A stretch of 64,000 bases of DNA from Massilia polaris (lineage in GTDB: Bacteria; Pseudomonadota; Gammaproteobacteria; Burkholderiales; Burkholderiaceae_D), in the NCBI RefSeq assembly GCF_012927275.1, contig NZ_JABBGG010000003.1, positions 310,001 through 374,000 of the forward strand. The letters are read 5' to 3'. A program made the position numbers and the translations under genes. How positions within the stretch are numbered: position 1 is the stretch's first letter; the number at the start of each line of letters is the position of its first letter. The notes under the pieces are model-generated. The model worked only from the letters and a program-made list of their open reading frames with translations, was not told the origin of the DNA and made no database searches. Positions 1 through 10,400 of this stretch are shown here, in pieces.

Positions 1-2144
1 AGCACGCGCAAGGCAGTGCGGCCAGGCTGGCTGCCGGGCTCGCCGTCGTGGCCCGGCCGGGCGGCCAGGTGGCGCGGCAAATAAACCGAGAAGGTGCTGC
101 CGGCATCCTTGCCGTCGCTGACGACAGTCACGTGGCCGTCGTGCAGCGTGACCAGGCTGCGCACCAGCGCCAGCCCCAGCCCCAGCCCGCCTTGCGAGCG
201 GTCCGGCGAACGCTTGTGCTGGGTGAACAATTCGAAGACATGCGGCAGCAGGTCGGCGCCGATGCCGATGCCGTTGTCGCGCACGTGGATCTCCAGCGCG
301 CCCGCGTGCACGACCACGTCGAGCGCAATGCACCCGCCGGGCGGCGTGTACTTGGACGCATTGTGCAGCAGGTTGGTCAGCACCTGGACCAGCCGTTTGC
401 GGTCGCCCCACACCACCACCTCACCCTCCTCCGGCGCCTGCACCGTGATGCGGTGGCCGCGCTCCTGGATCAACGGCAGGGTCTGCTCGAGCGATTCCAG
501 CACGACCTGGTGCAGGTCGAGGATGTCCTTTTCCAGCACCACCAGGCCGGTATTGACGCGCGACACATCCAGCAGGTCGTTGATCAGGCTGTTCATGTGG
601 TTGACCTGGCGCTCGATGATGACGCTCGACTGCCTGACCCGCGCGACATTGTCGGGCGCCATGCCGAGCAGATGGGCGGCCGCACGGATCGGCGCCAGCG
701 GGTTGCGCAGCTCGTGCGACAGCATCGCCAGGAATTCGTCCTTGTGGCGGCTGGCCTCGCGCAGCGATTCCTCGGCGCGCTTGCGCGCGGTGACGTCGAT
801 CGACACGCCGCGGATCCAGCGCGGCACCCCGCCCGCATCGGCCACCACGGTGCCGTACACTTGCAGCCAGACCAGCTCGCCGCTGTCCGGGCGCACCAGC
901 CGGATGATGTCGCCGTAGGTGCCACTTCGCGCCAGTGCGCCCCGGCGCGCCTGGTCCAGGCGCTTCATGTCCTCGGGCACGACCGCGCCCCAGACCTGGT
1001 GCATATTGGTCCAGTTGGCGCCGAACAGTTCCGGCGCATTTTCCGAAAAGATGACCTCATTGGTGGCCAGGATCCAGTCCCACACCACCATCCGCGCCAC
1101 TTTCATGCCCTCGCGCAGGCGCAGCTCGCTGCATTCGAGGGCCTGCTTGGCGAGGACGCGCTCGGTGACGTCGAAGCCTTCGACGAAAATGCCGCTGACT
1201 TCGGCGCCGGTGAAGATCGGCTGGTACACGAAATCGCAGTACACCGGGGTCATCGGGGCCCCGGCGGTTTTGTGCAGCAACAGCGTCACATCGCTCGCGG
1301 CAAACGGCTTGCCCGACTGGTACACGCCATCGAGCAGTTCGTAGAAGCCCTGTCCCGCGACTTCGGGCAAGGCCTCGCGCACGGTTTTTCCGATCAGTTC
1401 GCGGTCGCCGATAAAGCGCGCATAGGCGGCATTGGCGAATTCGTACACCAGGTCCGGCCCGCGCAGGATGCACATGAATCCGGGCGCCTGCTGGAACAAG
1501 GCGCGCAGGCGTTCGCCTTCCGACGCATGCTGCCGGTCCAGCGCCTGTTCGGCCTCGATCAGTTGCGCCGCCTGCCGCGCTTCAAGGTGCTGCGCCTGCT
1601 CGCGCTGGGCGATCTGCTCGGTCAGCGCATGGTTGACCTGTTCCAGCTCGGCCTTGGCGTTGTGCTGGGCGGTGACGTCGTTACAGACCACCAGCACGCC
1701 ATGGACGCCATCGTTGTCCTCGACCGGGCTGTAGCCGTAGGTCCACCAGACCTCCTCGCGCTTGCCGTTGCGGGTGACGGGCACCAGCTGGTCTTCGTTC
1801 CAGGTCGCGCCTTTGCCGTCCATGACGAATTCGATCTGCGGGCCGATGATCGGCCAGATCTCTTCCCAGCACTCGCGCCCGGGCTGGCCCAAGGCACCCG
1901 GATGGCGCTCCGGCCCCATCGTGCGCGAATAGGCGTCGTTGTAGAACTGGACGAGGTCGGGTCCCCACCACAGGAACATCGGGTGGCTGGAGGAGAGCAT
2001 CACCCGAACGATGCTTTTGAGCAATGGAGGCCACGCTTCAGTCGGGCCGAGGAGGGAATCGTTCCAGTCCCTGGCGCGCATCTGCGCCCCCATTTCCCCG
2101 CCATGCGACAGGAAATTAAAGCTCGGACGCTGTGCATTTTCCAT
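1..2144 (-). CDS. PAS-domain sensor histidine kinase (3' end outside window)
   Basis: The minus frame begins MENAQRPSFNFLSHGGEM at the ATG at 2142-2144 and stays open to base 1, so the C-terminus is missing. The first 450 or so residues hold PAS-like sensor modules (phrases such as WWGPDLVQFYNDAYS and GPDLVYEFANAAYARF). They are followed by a HisKA H-box (EFLAMLSHELRNPLAP), an N-box (NLLHNASKYTPPGG) and G-boxes (DNGIGIG, GGLGLGLALVRSLV). By family knowledge this is a cytoplasmic autophosphorylating sensor kinase; no membrane segment is visible. Kinases of this architecture often carry a receiver domain after the ATPase domain, which could lie beyond the window. The signal sensed is unknown. 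The long plus-strand frame over the same bases is an antisense shadow. Confidence 0.9.
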   Translation of the reverse strand, partial: MENAQRPSFNFLSHGGEMGAQMRARDWNDSLLGPTEAWPPLLKSIVRVMLSSSHPMFLWWGPDLVQFYNDAYSRTMGPERHPGALGQPGRECWEEIWPIIGPQIEFVMDGKGATWNEDQLVPVTRNGKREEVWWTYGYSPVEDNDGVHGVLVVCNDVTAQHNAKAELEQVNHALTEQIAQREQAQHLEARQAAQLIEAEQALDRQHASEGERLRALFQQAPGFMCILRGPDLVYEFANAAYARFIGDRELIGKTVREALPEVAGQGFYELLDGVYQSGKPFAASDVTLLLHKTAGAPMTPVYCDFVYQPIFTGAEVSGIFVEGFDVTERVLAKQALECSELRLREGMKVARMVVWDWILATNEVIFSENAPELFGANWTNMHQVWGAVVPEDMKRLDQARRGALARSGTYGDIIRLVRPDSGELVWLQVYGTVVADAGGVPRWIRGVSIDVTARKRAEESLREASRHKDEFLAMLSHELRNPLAPIRAAAHLLGMAPDNVARVRQSSVIIERQVNHMNSLINDLLDVSRVNTGLVVLEKDILDLHQVVLESLEQTLPLIQERGHRITVQAPEEGEVVVWGDRKRLVQVLTNLLHNASKYTPPGGCIALDVVVHAGALEIHVRDNGIGIGADLLPHVFELFTQHKRSPDRSQGGLGLGLALVRSLVTLHDGHVTVVSDGKDAGSTFSVYLPRHLAARPGHDGEPGSQPGRTALRV

Positions 2145-2368
2145 GGTCTGTGCTCGTCAGGTAAGGGCGCCCACGTCGACTGCGTCGCGATGTCCGGGGA
2201 ATCGATACTAACATTATTCAAATAGCATTTGACAAGGAAAGTAGCGTAAAAGTGCCAGTATTTACATTTGTTCGTGCGTCACCTAACGGACCATCGGCGA
2301 TAGCGATGCCATGCTCGGCGCACGGGCGGCCCGCGCGCCTGTCTGGCGTCCCCTGGACTGTGCCGTCA

Positions 2369-2386
2369 TTCCCGCGAAAGCGGGAA
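2369..2386. repeat. Short palindromic element in the 2145-2410 gap
   Basis: The 18-bp sequence TTCCCGCGAAAGCGGGAA is an inverted repeat with 7-bp arms, preceded by GTCA. It resembles the abundant GTCATTCCCGCGnnnGCGGGAA intergenic repeats of betaproteobacteria (recalled, not searched). It is the only copy noticed in the window. The rest of the gap 2145-2410 shows no gene. Confidence 0.5.
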
Positions 2387-2412
2387 CCGCGCGGCAGTGG
2401 GGACAAAATGAA

Positions 2413-2446
2413 AACGGCCCGGGCGAGAATCTCGATCCGGGCCGTT
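2413..2446 (-). terminator. Rho-independent terminator of the amidohydrolase gene
   Basis: Arms AACGGCCCGG (2413-2422) and CCGGGCCGTT (2437-2446) form a perfect 10-bp stem with a 14-base loop. On the minus strand the stem is followed by TTTTCATTTTG, a usable U-tract. It lies about 20 bp past the stop codon of the minus gene at 2465. Confidence 0.8.
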
Positions 2447-2464
2447 GCATGCTACGGGACGCTG

Positions 2465-5400
2465 TTAGTGCTGGTCGGCGCCGTGGCTGTGCGTGTTCGA
2501 CTGCACCGGCGTATTCGCGCCGTCGGCCCCTTCGAAGAAGAACGGCTTGCGCTTCTTCGGCGTGGCGCCGACTTCGTTCATCGTCGCCGACTCATACAGG
2601 CGGCCGTTGATCATCACGTGGGTAATGCGGTCCGACTTGCGGATGTCGGCGACCACGTCGCCGTCGATGATCGACAGGTCGGCCAGCTTGCCCACTTCGA
2701 GCGAGCCGACGTCCTTGTCCAGGCCCAGGTACCGGGCGCCGTTCAGGGTCGCCGCGCGGATCGCTTCGAGCGAGGTCATGCCGCCGCCAACCAGCGACCA
2801 CATTTCCCAGTGCGCGCCAAGGCCTTCACGCTGGCCGTGGGCGCCGATGTTGACCGGCACGCCGACACGCTGCAACTCGGTCGCGGTACGGGCCACGCGG
2901 AACACGTTGAAGTCCTCTTCCGGCGCCGTTTCGCGGCGCACGCTGCGCGGTTCGAGCACCGACTTCGGCACGTAGCGCGACAGAATAGGATGCTTCCACA
3001 CATCAGTGCGGGCATACCAGTAGTGCTCGCCGTCGAGGCCGCCGTAGGACACCACCAGCGTCGGCGTGTAGCCAACCTTGGTCTGCGACCACAGCTGCCT
3101 GACGTCGTCGTACGCGTTCTCGACCGGAATCGAATGCTCGATGCCGGTGTGGCCGTCGACCACCATCGTCATGTTGTGCTGGAACAGCGAGCCGCCTTCA
3201 GGCACCACCATCATGCCGGTCTGGCGCGCAGCTTCGAGGATCTGCTGGCGCTGTTCGCGGCGTGGCTGGTTGTAGCTCTTGACGCTGATGGCGCCGCCGG
3301 CCTTCAGGCGGCGCACGTGGGTCATCGCGTCGTCCAGGCTGTTGACAGGCGCGGCGAAGTTACCCTTGGCGCCGTACAGGATGGTGCCGGTCGAGTAGAT
3401 GCGCGGGCCGACCAGCTGGCCGGTACGCTGCATCTCGCTGTGCGTGAAGATGGTGCCGGTGTCGTTGGATGGATCGTGCACCGTGGTCACGCCGAATGCG
3501 AGGCCGGCATAGTCGACCCAGCTCTGCTGCGGCACGATGCCGTCTTCGCCCATGGCGCCGTGCCAGTGCGCGTCGACCAGGCCGGGGATGACCGTCTTGC
3601 CGGCCGCGTCGATGCGGGTGGCGCCCGCCGGCGCGGCGACGTCGGACGCCTTGCCGATGGCGGCAATGCGGTTGTCCTTGATGACGATGCGGCCGTTGTC
3701 GATCACTTCGTCGCCCTTCATCGTGACGATGCGGGCGCCGTCGATCACCACCGTGCCGCGCGGTACCGATGCCTTGGCCGCGAAACCGATCTTCACGCCT
3801 GGCTGTTTCATCACGGCGTCGGCGCGCAGCTTCTCTTTCTTGGCATCCGGGTCGTTCGGCGCGAACGCCAGCTTCAGGTCGCGCGTGTACAGCTGGTCGC
3901 CCAGCGAGAAGTGCAGCGCGCTGCTGTCGCCATTCCAGTGCAGGTATTCGCCGGCGTCGACGTCGAGCTGGCGCATCGGCAGCTGCTCGGTCTTCTCGCC
4001 GATGGTGACGGCCTTGCCGGCCAGCGGCAGCGGCGTTACCCAGGTGTGGAAACGCTCGCCGTAAGCCAGCCATGCGCCGTCCGGCGACACCGCGAAGTTG
4101 GTCACGAATTCGCCCTTGGCGACCACGTTCTCTTCGTACTTGTCGAGGCGGATGCGTACCAGCGAGGTCATCGAATCGACTTCGTTCGAGCGGGCGACGC
4201 GGGTGACGTACACGTGGTTGCTGTCGCTGGCGAACTGCGGCGCGCGGCCCTCGTCCGTGATCAGCACAGGCTTGCCCTTGCCGCCAGTCTCGACCTTGTA
4301 CACGCCCGGCTCCAGGCCGTGCCATGGCGTCATCAGGTGGCGGCCCTCGCCCTTGACGTAGACGACTTCCTTGCCGTCCGGCGAGAACGACGGCTCGAGG
4401 TATTTGCCCGGCGCCGTGGTCAGCGTGGTTTCCTTGCCGCTGTTCAGGTCGATCGTACGGATCGAGCCGAGCTTGTCGTCGTCCCAGGTGGCGAACACGA
4501 CGCGCTTGCCGTCACGCGAAAACTTGGGGAAGTATTCCAGGTGGTCGGACTGCTTCGTCAGGCGTTTCGGCTCGCCGTTCGGCAAATCGCGCACGTACAG
4601 GTGGCCCAGCGCGGAGTAGACGACCTTGTTGCCTTGCGGCGCGACGTTGGTCCAGCGCAGCTGGCGCACGTCGAACGATTCCGGCGCGACCGCGTGGCTG
4701 AAACGCACCGCTTCGCGGATGTCGCGCGTGTCCTTGACGTGGAAGGCGATGTCCCTGGCCGACCTGGCGAACGGATCGACACGCCAGATCTTGCCCTTGG
4801 CCCAGACCACGATCTCTTTGCTGCCCGGCATCCAGCTGAAGGATGGATACACGCCGTGGATCGCCCAGGCTTCCTGCATGTCGCGTTCGAGCTCGCCCCA
4901 TACCGGCGTTTCCTTGCCAGTGGCCAGGTCTTTCAGGAACAGGGTCGACTGGTTGCGCACGCGGCGCACGAAGGCGAGGTACTTGCCGTCAGGCGAAGGC
5001 GTCGGACGCACCGCGCCGCCCGGACCGTCGACGAAGGCTTTGGTCTTCTCACCCTTCAGGTCGCGGCGGAAGATCTTGTAGATCTCGTCGTTCGAGTTTT
5101 TGTTGTACTGGAATACGGCGCCTGGCGTGGTGTCCTGCGAGTAATAGATGTACTGGCCGTCCGGCGAGAACGCCGGTTCCCCCAGGTCTTTCTGCCAGTT
5201 CGGTTTTTCGTTGAGCTGGACACCGCCGCCGCCCTGCACGTGGTACATCCAGATCTCGCCCGAACCCAGCGAGCGGGTGCCCGAATAGTGCTTGCGCGCG
5301 GCGATGTACTGGCCGTTCGGGTGCCATACAGGATTGTTCAGCAGGCGGAATTTTTCCTTGCTGACTTCGCGCGCGCCGGTGCCGTCGACGTTCATCACCC

Positions 5401-5755
5401 AGATGTTGTCGCCGCCCGCAGCGTCCGACATGTATGCCAGCTGCTTGCCGTCGGGCGAGAAGCGCGCCTGCATTTCCCAGGCCATCGAATGGGTCAGCGG
5501 CTTCGCCTCGCCGCCGCCGATCGGCAGGATGTACAGGTCGCCGAGCAGGTCGAACACGATGTTCTTGCCGTCAGGGCTGACGTCGACGCTCATCCAGGTG
5601 CCGCTGCGGGTATCGATGCTGACCTTGCCGGCCGCGCCCGGTGGGTTGTTGACGTCCCATTTTTTCTTGTCGTCAGCGGGCGCATCGGCCGCGGCTGCCA
5701 TGGACGCGGTGGACGCGAGGAATGCAGCGATGGCCGCTGCGCGCAATGTAAACAT
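2465..5755 (-). CDS. Exported beta-propeller amidohydrolase (Tricorn-like PD40 repeats + metal-dependent hydrolase)
   Basis: The protein has 1,096 residues. A Sec signal peptide (MFTLRAAAIAAFLASTASMAAA) is followed by repeated PD40/TolB-type propeller motifs (SPDGKNIVFD, SPDGKQLAYM, SPDGQYIYYS, SPDGKYLAFV and more) over residues about 50-640. An amidohydrolase domain then runs from about 670 to 1060, with the metal-ligand pair in VDAHWHGAMGEDG (near residue 733). Known relatives are periplasmic or secreted hydrolases of peptides or cyclic amides; the substrate cannot be read from sequence. It has its own terminator downstream and nothing co-directional close upstream, so it appears monocistronic. 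The end (HSHGADQH) is His-rich, which is common here and not a domain. Confidence 0.92.
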   Translation of the reverse strand: MFTLRAAAIAAFLASTASMAAAADAPADDKKKWDVNNPPGAAGKVSIDTRSGTWMSVDVSPDGKNIVFDLLGDLYILPIGGGEAKPLTHSMAWEMQARFSPDGKQLAYMSDAAGGDNIWVMNVDGTGAREVSKEKFRLLNNPVWHPNGQYIAARKHYSGTRSLGSGEIWMYHVQGGGGVQLNEKPNWQKDLGEPAFSPDGQYIYYSQDTTPGAVFQYNKNSNDEIYKIFRRDLKGEKTKAFVDGPGGAVRPTPSPDGKYLAFVRRVRNQSTLFLKDLATGKETPVWGELERDMQEAWAIHGVYPSFSWMPGSKEIVVWAKGKIWRVDPFARSARDIAFHVKDTRDIREAVRFSHAVAPESFDVRQLRWTNVAPQGNKVVYSALGHLYVRDLPNGEPKRLTKQSDHLEYFPKFSRDGKRVVFATWDDDKLGSIRTIDLNSGKETTLTTAPGKYLEPSFSPDGKEVVYVKGEGRHLMTPWHGLEPGVYKVETGGKGKPVLITDEGRAPQFASDSNHVYVTRVARSNEVDSMTSLVRIRLDKYEENVVAKGEFVTNFAVSPDGAWLAYGERFHTWVTPLPLAGKAVTIGEKTEQLPMRQLDVDAGEYLHWNGDSSALHFSLGDQLYTRDLKLAFAPNDPDAKKEKLRADAVMKQPGVKIGFAAKASVPRGTVVIDGARIVTMKGDEVIDNGRIVIKDNRIAAIGKASDVAAPAGATRIDAAGKTVIPGLVDAHWHGAMGEDGIVPQQSWVDYAGLAFGVTTVHDPSNDTGTIFTHSEMQRTGQLVGPRIYSTGTILYGAKGNFAAPVNSLDDAMTHVRRLKAGGAISVKSYNQPRREQRQQILEAARQTGMMVVPEGGSLFQHNMTMVVDGHTGIEHSIPVENAYDDVRQLWSQTKVGYTPTLVVSYGGLDGEHYWYARTDVWKHPILSRYVPKSVLEPRSVRRETAPEEDFNVFRVARTATELQRVGVPVNIGAHGQREGLGAHWEMWSLVGGGMTSLEAIRAATLNGARYLGLDKDVGSLEVGKLADLSIIDGDVVADIRKSDRITHVMINGRLYESATMNEVGATPKKRKPFFFEGADGANTPVQSNTHSHGADQH

Positions 5756-5811
5756 AGGACTCCCTAAACTCGTTTTGTTATGGCGGCAATAAATGCCGAT
5801 CTACATTCTAC

Positions 5812-5829
5812 TTCCGTACTGGAACGGAA
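5812..5829. promoter_or_regulatory. Inverted repeat upstream of the amidohydrolase gene
   Basis: TTCCGT and ACGGAA flank a 6-bp spacer about 60 bp upstream of the minus-strand start at 5755. The position suits an operator for that gene or for the divergent PilZ gene, but no regulator gene is adjacent. Only the symmetry is visible. Confidence 0.3.
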
Positions 5830-5988
5830 ATGAGATGCATACACGCAAAAATTCACGCAGGCGCGTCTTTTGTGCGTACATACGAGGGTGGCAAGCGCAA
5901 CCCCCATCTCGGAAGCATGGGTGGAACTGTTGCTAAATCGTTAAATCTTCTGTAGCATCCAAGCAACGCGTACAACAAGCACTCATCA

Positions 5989-6885
5989 ATGGCAGCTACA
6001 CAGCTCGTCTACCTATTTGCCAGCGACATCCCGGTCGGCGGCGCCCTGCCGTGGCCGGTATTCCTGGCCACCGGAGACCTGCTGGCGCCGGCAGGCTTTG
6101 TCGTGCCTGACGAGTTTGTCCAGCAGCGCCTGATCATGTCCACCCCAGTGCGGATCGGCACGGCAGCCGATCGCGGCAGGCCGGCGATCGACATGGACTC
6201 CGAGGAACTGAGCGCCAAGATCGCCTCGCACACCAGCGACCCGCTCAAATACTTCAAGCAGAACGCCGAGACCGTCGTGCTGACCTTCAAGCTGCCTGCG
6301 GAAGACGACAACCGCACCGTCAATGCCGACTTCTACGGCCGTATCGCGATGTCGTCGCTGATCGTGTCGGCGCCGGTGCTCGGCCTTGGCGACGAGCACA
6401 AGTGGAAGAACTTCGAAGGCATGCCGATGACGGTCCAGATCCTGTTCGGCCGCACCTTGTGCATGTTCAAGACCACGCTGATGCGCTACGCGGCGGTGCC
6501 GAACGGCCACCTGTTCCTGCGCTACCCGCAAAAAGTGGTGACCAAGGTGTTCCGCCAGGCGCTGCGCGTGACGGCGCGCCTGTCGGTATCCGTGACGCTG
6601 GACAATGGTTCTGTCCTGCCTGCGCTGATCACCAACCTGTCGGATTCCGGCTGCGCGATCGAGACCGGGCTCCTGCTTGGCGCAGCCGGGACCGCGTTGA
6701 CGGTGACCTTCCAGGCCCGGATCACCGACACGGCCCAGCTCATTTCGGTGCCCGGCGTGATCCGCAGCGTCAGGGGCCAGCTGTCGCAGCAGATGCGCTA
6801 CGGCGTCGAATTCGCCGGGCACATCGACGACTCCACTGCCAAGGCGCTGAAGTCGTTCCTCTACGAGCAACTGGCCGAAGCCTGA
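5989..6885 (+). CDS. PilZ-domain c-di-GMP receptor (YcgR-like)
   Basis: The protein has 298 residues. Two PilZ c-di-GMP contacts are present: RQALR (RxxxR, near residue 190) and NLSDSG (D/NxSxxG). An N-terminal region of about 180 residues resembles the extra beta domain of flagellar-brake proteins. It therefore probably binds cyclic di-GMP in the cytoplasm and acts on motility or exopolysaccharide; the target is not evident. It is divergent from the amidohydrolase gene and has no obvious operon partner. The window holds at least three GGDEF/EAL proteins that could set its ligand. The ribosome site before the ATG is weak. Confidence 0.9.
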   Translation: MAATQLVYLFASDIPVGGALPWPVFLATGDLLAPAGFVVPDEFVQQRLIMSTPVRIGTAADRGRPAIDMDSEELSAKIASHTSDPLKYFKQNAETVVLTFKLPAEDDNRTVNADFYGRIAMSSLIVSAPVLGLGDEHKWKNFEGMPMTVQILFGRTLCMFKTTLMRYAAVPNGHLFLRYPQKVVTKVFRQALRVTARLSVSVTLDNGSVLPALITNLSDSGCAIETGLLLGAAGTALTVTFQARITDTAQLISVPGVIRSVRGQLSQQMRYGVEFAGHIDDSTAKALKSFLYEQLAEA

Positions 6886-6886
6886 C

Positions 6887-7063
6887 TTATTGCGTGGTCA
6901 GCGTGACCTCGTCGATGACGAACGAGGTCTGCACCGTCGATCGGTACAGCGTGCCGGCATGGGTCGCGCCATAGCCGTTCAGCCACGCCTTCCAGCTGCC
7001 CGCATACGCCGCCTGGCCGGAGTCGGAGGTGCTGCCCCCGTTGCTTGCCGTCCATGATGCGGC
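6887..7063 (-). pseudogene. Remnant of a secreted protease C-terminal domain
   Basis: Directly after the PilZ gene, the minus strand reads ASWTASNGGSTSDSGQAAYA, then GSWKAWLNGYGATHAGTLYR, then STVQTSFVIDEVTLTTQ and stop (TAA at 6887-6889). This matches, from memory, the first and last parts of the C-terminal jelly-roll domain found on secreted proteases of these bacteria. The roughly 60-80 residues normally between them are missing. No start codon or upstream protease domain exists. It is read as a doubly truncated leftover. Confidence 0.6.
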
Positions 7064-7466
7064 TATGCATGACCGGAATATGACGCCACAAATTCGATTT
7101 AGCTATCGTATTAATATCGAAAAAATATTAATAAGGTAAATAGAATTTTCTACGTAGAAATGCCCTCCCCTATGAAAGATTTTCACCGCGGACAATCGGC
7201 GAACGAGCGCCGCGCCATCCGCTATTTTTCGCGTTGTGGCGGAGAACATGAAAATGTCTGGATATAGACGCTTATAGGCGAAACGTTAAAAAATGCAGCC
7301 GATCCGCAGCGCCGATCCATTTTTTACGCCAATGCAAGTAAATTTCTACAACATGCTGTAGTAATATTACATCCAGCATCACCGTTCCCGGCCTTCCCGG
7401 CGTCGCAAGAACGACGAATCAAGGACAAGGCGCCGCCAGCCGCACCTCACTCCAAAGGAGTCACAC
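7064..7466 (+). promoter_or_regulatory. AT-rich intergenic region upstream of pullulanase
   Basis: No gene is seen. Bases about 7080-7380 are much more AT-rich than the surroundings. They contain a perfect 10-bp palindrome GTAATATTAC (7361-7370), about 95 bp before the pullulanase start. This is a candidate regulator site for starch induction. The ribosome site is AAAGGAG, a few bases before the ATG at 7467. Confidence 0.4.
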
Positions 7467-10400
7467 ATGAAGTCTCTTGGTAGTATTACTTCGCGGCTGA
7501 CACAGATTCTGACTGCCGGCGCCGCTGGTGTCCTGCTGGCCGCCTGCGGCGGCAATACCGCGGAACCCGTCGCCCAGCCATCCCAATCATTCACGCAATC
7601 GGCCACACGCGGCGCCGTTGCCGCCCAGGCGCCCGGCACCATCCGGATGCACTTCCACCGAGCACAGGGAGACGAGCGCGACTGGGGCGTGTACTCGTGG
7701 TGGGGCCCGGCCAACCCGAGTTCGGCCTGGATCACCGACCGCTTCATGATGACCGGCAGCGACGCCTTCGGCGGCTACGTCGACATCCCGCTCGACACCA
7801 GCAAGACCTCGATCTGGTTCCTGGTCACCGATGGCTTCGGCAACAAGAACTGCGGCAACGACCAGGGCGTCGACCTGCGTTCGGACATCGCGACCGCCGG
7901 CCAGGAAATCTGGATGCTCGAAGGCGACTGCACGATCCACGCCTCGCCTCCGCCGATCAGCTACGGCAACCTGGCCAACGCGTCGGCGCACTGGCTGTCG
8001 GCCGGCACCCTCGCCTGGCCGGGCACGCATGCTACCGGCAGCTACAAGCTGTTCTATGCTGCCAATGGCGGACTTGGTTCGGCGCCGGAAGGCGTCACTG
8101 GCGCCGATGGCAGCATGGACCTGGCCATCGGCGGCGAACTGTCGCCCGAACTGAAAGCAAAGTACCCGCACCTAGCCGGCCTCACCGCACTGAAGCTGTC
8201 GGCCGCTGACGCCGCCGGCCTTGCTGCGAAGGCGAGCAGCCAGTTCGCCATCGCGCAGTACAGCGCCGCGGGCAAGCTGGTGCAGGTCACCTCGCTGCAG
8301 GCAAGCGGAATGCTCGACGCGGTGTTCGCCAGCGCCGCGGCTGACGCGAAGCTCGGCGTCACCTTCACCGCGGCAGGCGTACCTACCTTCCGCGTCTGGG
8401 CGCCGACCGCCAAATCGGTCTCGCTGAACGTGCATGCGGACGCCGCAAGCGCGACCCCAACCAGCGTGCCGATGTCGAAAGACGCGGCCAGCGGCGTGTG
8501 GCACTACACCGCGCCCGACGCGCGCTGGACCAACCGCGCCTACTACACCTACACCGTCAACGTGCTGTCGCGCTGGGCCGGCAACCAGGTGGTCAGCAAC
8601 ATGGTGACCGACCCGTACTCGCTCAGCCTGGACGCCAACGGCCAGCGCAGCTTCGTCGCCAACCTGGACAGCCCCGCGCTCAAGCCGGCCGGCTGGGACA
8701 GCCAGCGCATTCCGCGCCTCGACAGCCCGGCCGACATCGCGCTGTACGAGCTTCAGGTACGCGACTTCAGCGCCAGCGATACGTCGGTGCCGGCCGCGCA
8801 CCGCGGCAAGTTCATGGCCTTCACCGACACCGGCTCCAACGGGATGCAGCATCTGCGCATGCTGCAGCGCGCGGGCCTGACCCACATCCACCTGCTGCCA
8901 AGCTTCGACATGGCCAGCGTCAACGAGACCGGCTGCAGCACCCCGGCGGTGCCGGCCGCGGGCCCGAATTCGGACGCCCAGCAGGCCGCCGTGGCGGCAA
9001 GCGAAAACAGCGACTGCTTCAACTGGGGTTACGACCCGGTCCACTACACCGCCCCGGACGGCAGCTACGCAACCAACGCCGTCAACGGCGCTGTAAGGGT
9101 GCGCGAGTTCCGCGCGATGGTCAGGTCGCTGCACGACGAAGGCCTGCGCGTGACCATGGACGTGGTCTACAACCACACCAGCGGCTCGCAGCAGGGACCG
9201 ACCTCGGTGCTCGACCGCATCGTGCCGGCCTACTACTACCGCCTCAATGCCAAGGGTGACATCACCAACGACAGCTGCTGCGCCGATACCGCCTCCGAGA
9301 ACGCGATGATGGCCAAGCTGATGATCGATTCGGCCGTCACCTGGACCAGCCAGTACAAGGTCGACAGCATCCGCTTCGACATCATGGGCATGCACCCGCT
9401 GGCGCTCATCAAGCGCCTGCAAGCTGCGGTCAACAAGGCGGCCGGTCGCGAGATCTACCTGTACGGCGAGGCATGGAACTTCGGCGCCGCGGCCAACGAC
9501 GCGCGCTTCGTGCAGGCGCGTCAGTCGAACATGGCCGGCACCGGCATCGGCTCGTTCAACGACCGCCTGCGCGATGCGGTGCGCGGCGGCGGGTGCTGCG
9601 ACGGCGGCACCGCCCTGGTCAGCCAGCAGGGCTTCATCAACGGCGTGTACTACGATCCGAACGCGATGAGCACGCAATCGAAAGACGACCTGTTGCGCCT
9701 GGGCGATTTGGTCAAGGTCGGCCTGTCGGGGACCCTGCGCGAGTACAGCTTCACGGACCGTTTCGGCGCGCTGCGCAAGAATTCGCAGATCGACTACTTC
9801 GGCCAGGAAGCGGGCTTCGCTGCCAGTCCCGCCGAGACCATCAACTACGTCGAAGCGCACGACAACCAGACCCTGTTCGACCTGAACGCCTACAAGCTGC
9901 CGCAGTCGACCAGCCTGGCCGACCGCGTGCGCGTACAGAACCTGGGCGCGGCGATCAACATGCTGTCGCAGGGCGTGCCATTCTTCCATGCGGGCCAGGA
10001 GATCCTGCGCTCGAAGTCGATGGACCGCGACAGCTACAACGCCGGCGACTGGTTCAACCGCCTCGACTACAGCTACCAGGACAATAACTTCGGCGTCGGA
10101 CTGCCGATGGCTGGCCCGAACAGCGGCAACTGGGAGCTCATGTCGCCGATCCTGGCGAACCCGCTGGTCAAGCCGAACCGCGCCGCGATCCTCGGCGCGC
10201 GCGACTACTTCATCGAGCTGCTTGAAATCCGCAAGGACACCTCGCTGTTCCGCCTGCGTACGGCGCGGGACGTCATCGATCGCGTCCGCTTCCACAACAC
10301 CGGGCCGCAGCAGGTCGCGGGGCTGGTCGCGATGAGCATTGACGGCCAGCGCTACCCTGGCGCAAAGTACAAGAGCGTCACGACCTTCTTCAATGTCGAC

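Noticed and set aside
48-2225. Long plus-strand frame of about 725 codons
   Set aside because: His/Gln/Arg/Val-rich shadow of the sensor kinase on the minus strand, with no domain.
2252-5767. 1,171-codon plus frame over the amidohydrolase
   Set aside because: Antisense shadow. The minus strand has a signal peptide, propeller repeats and HxH motif.
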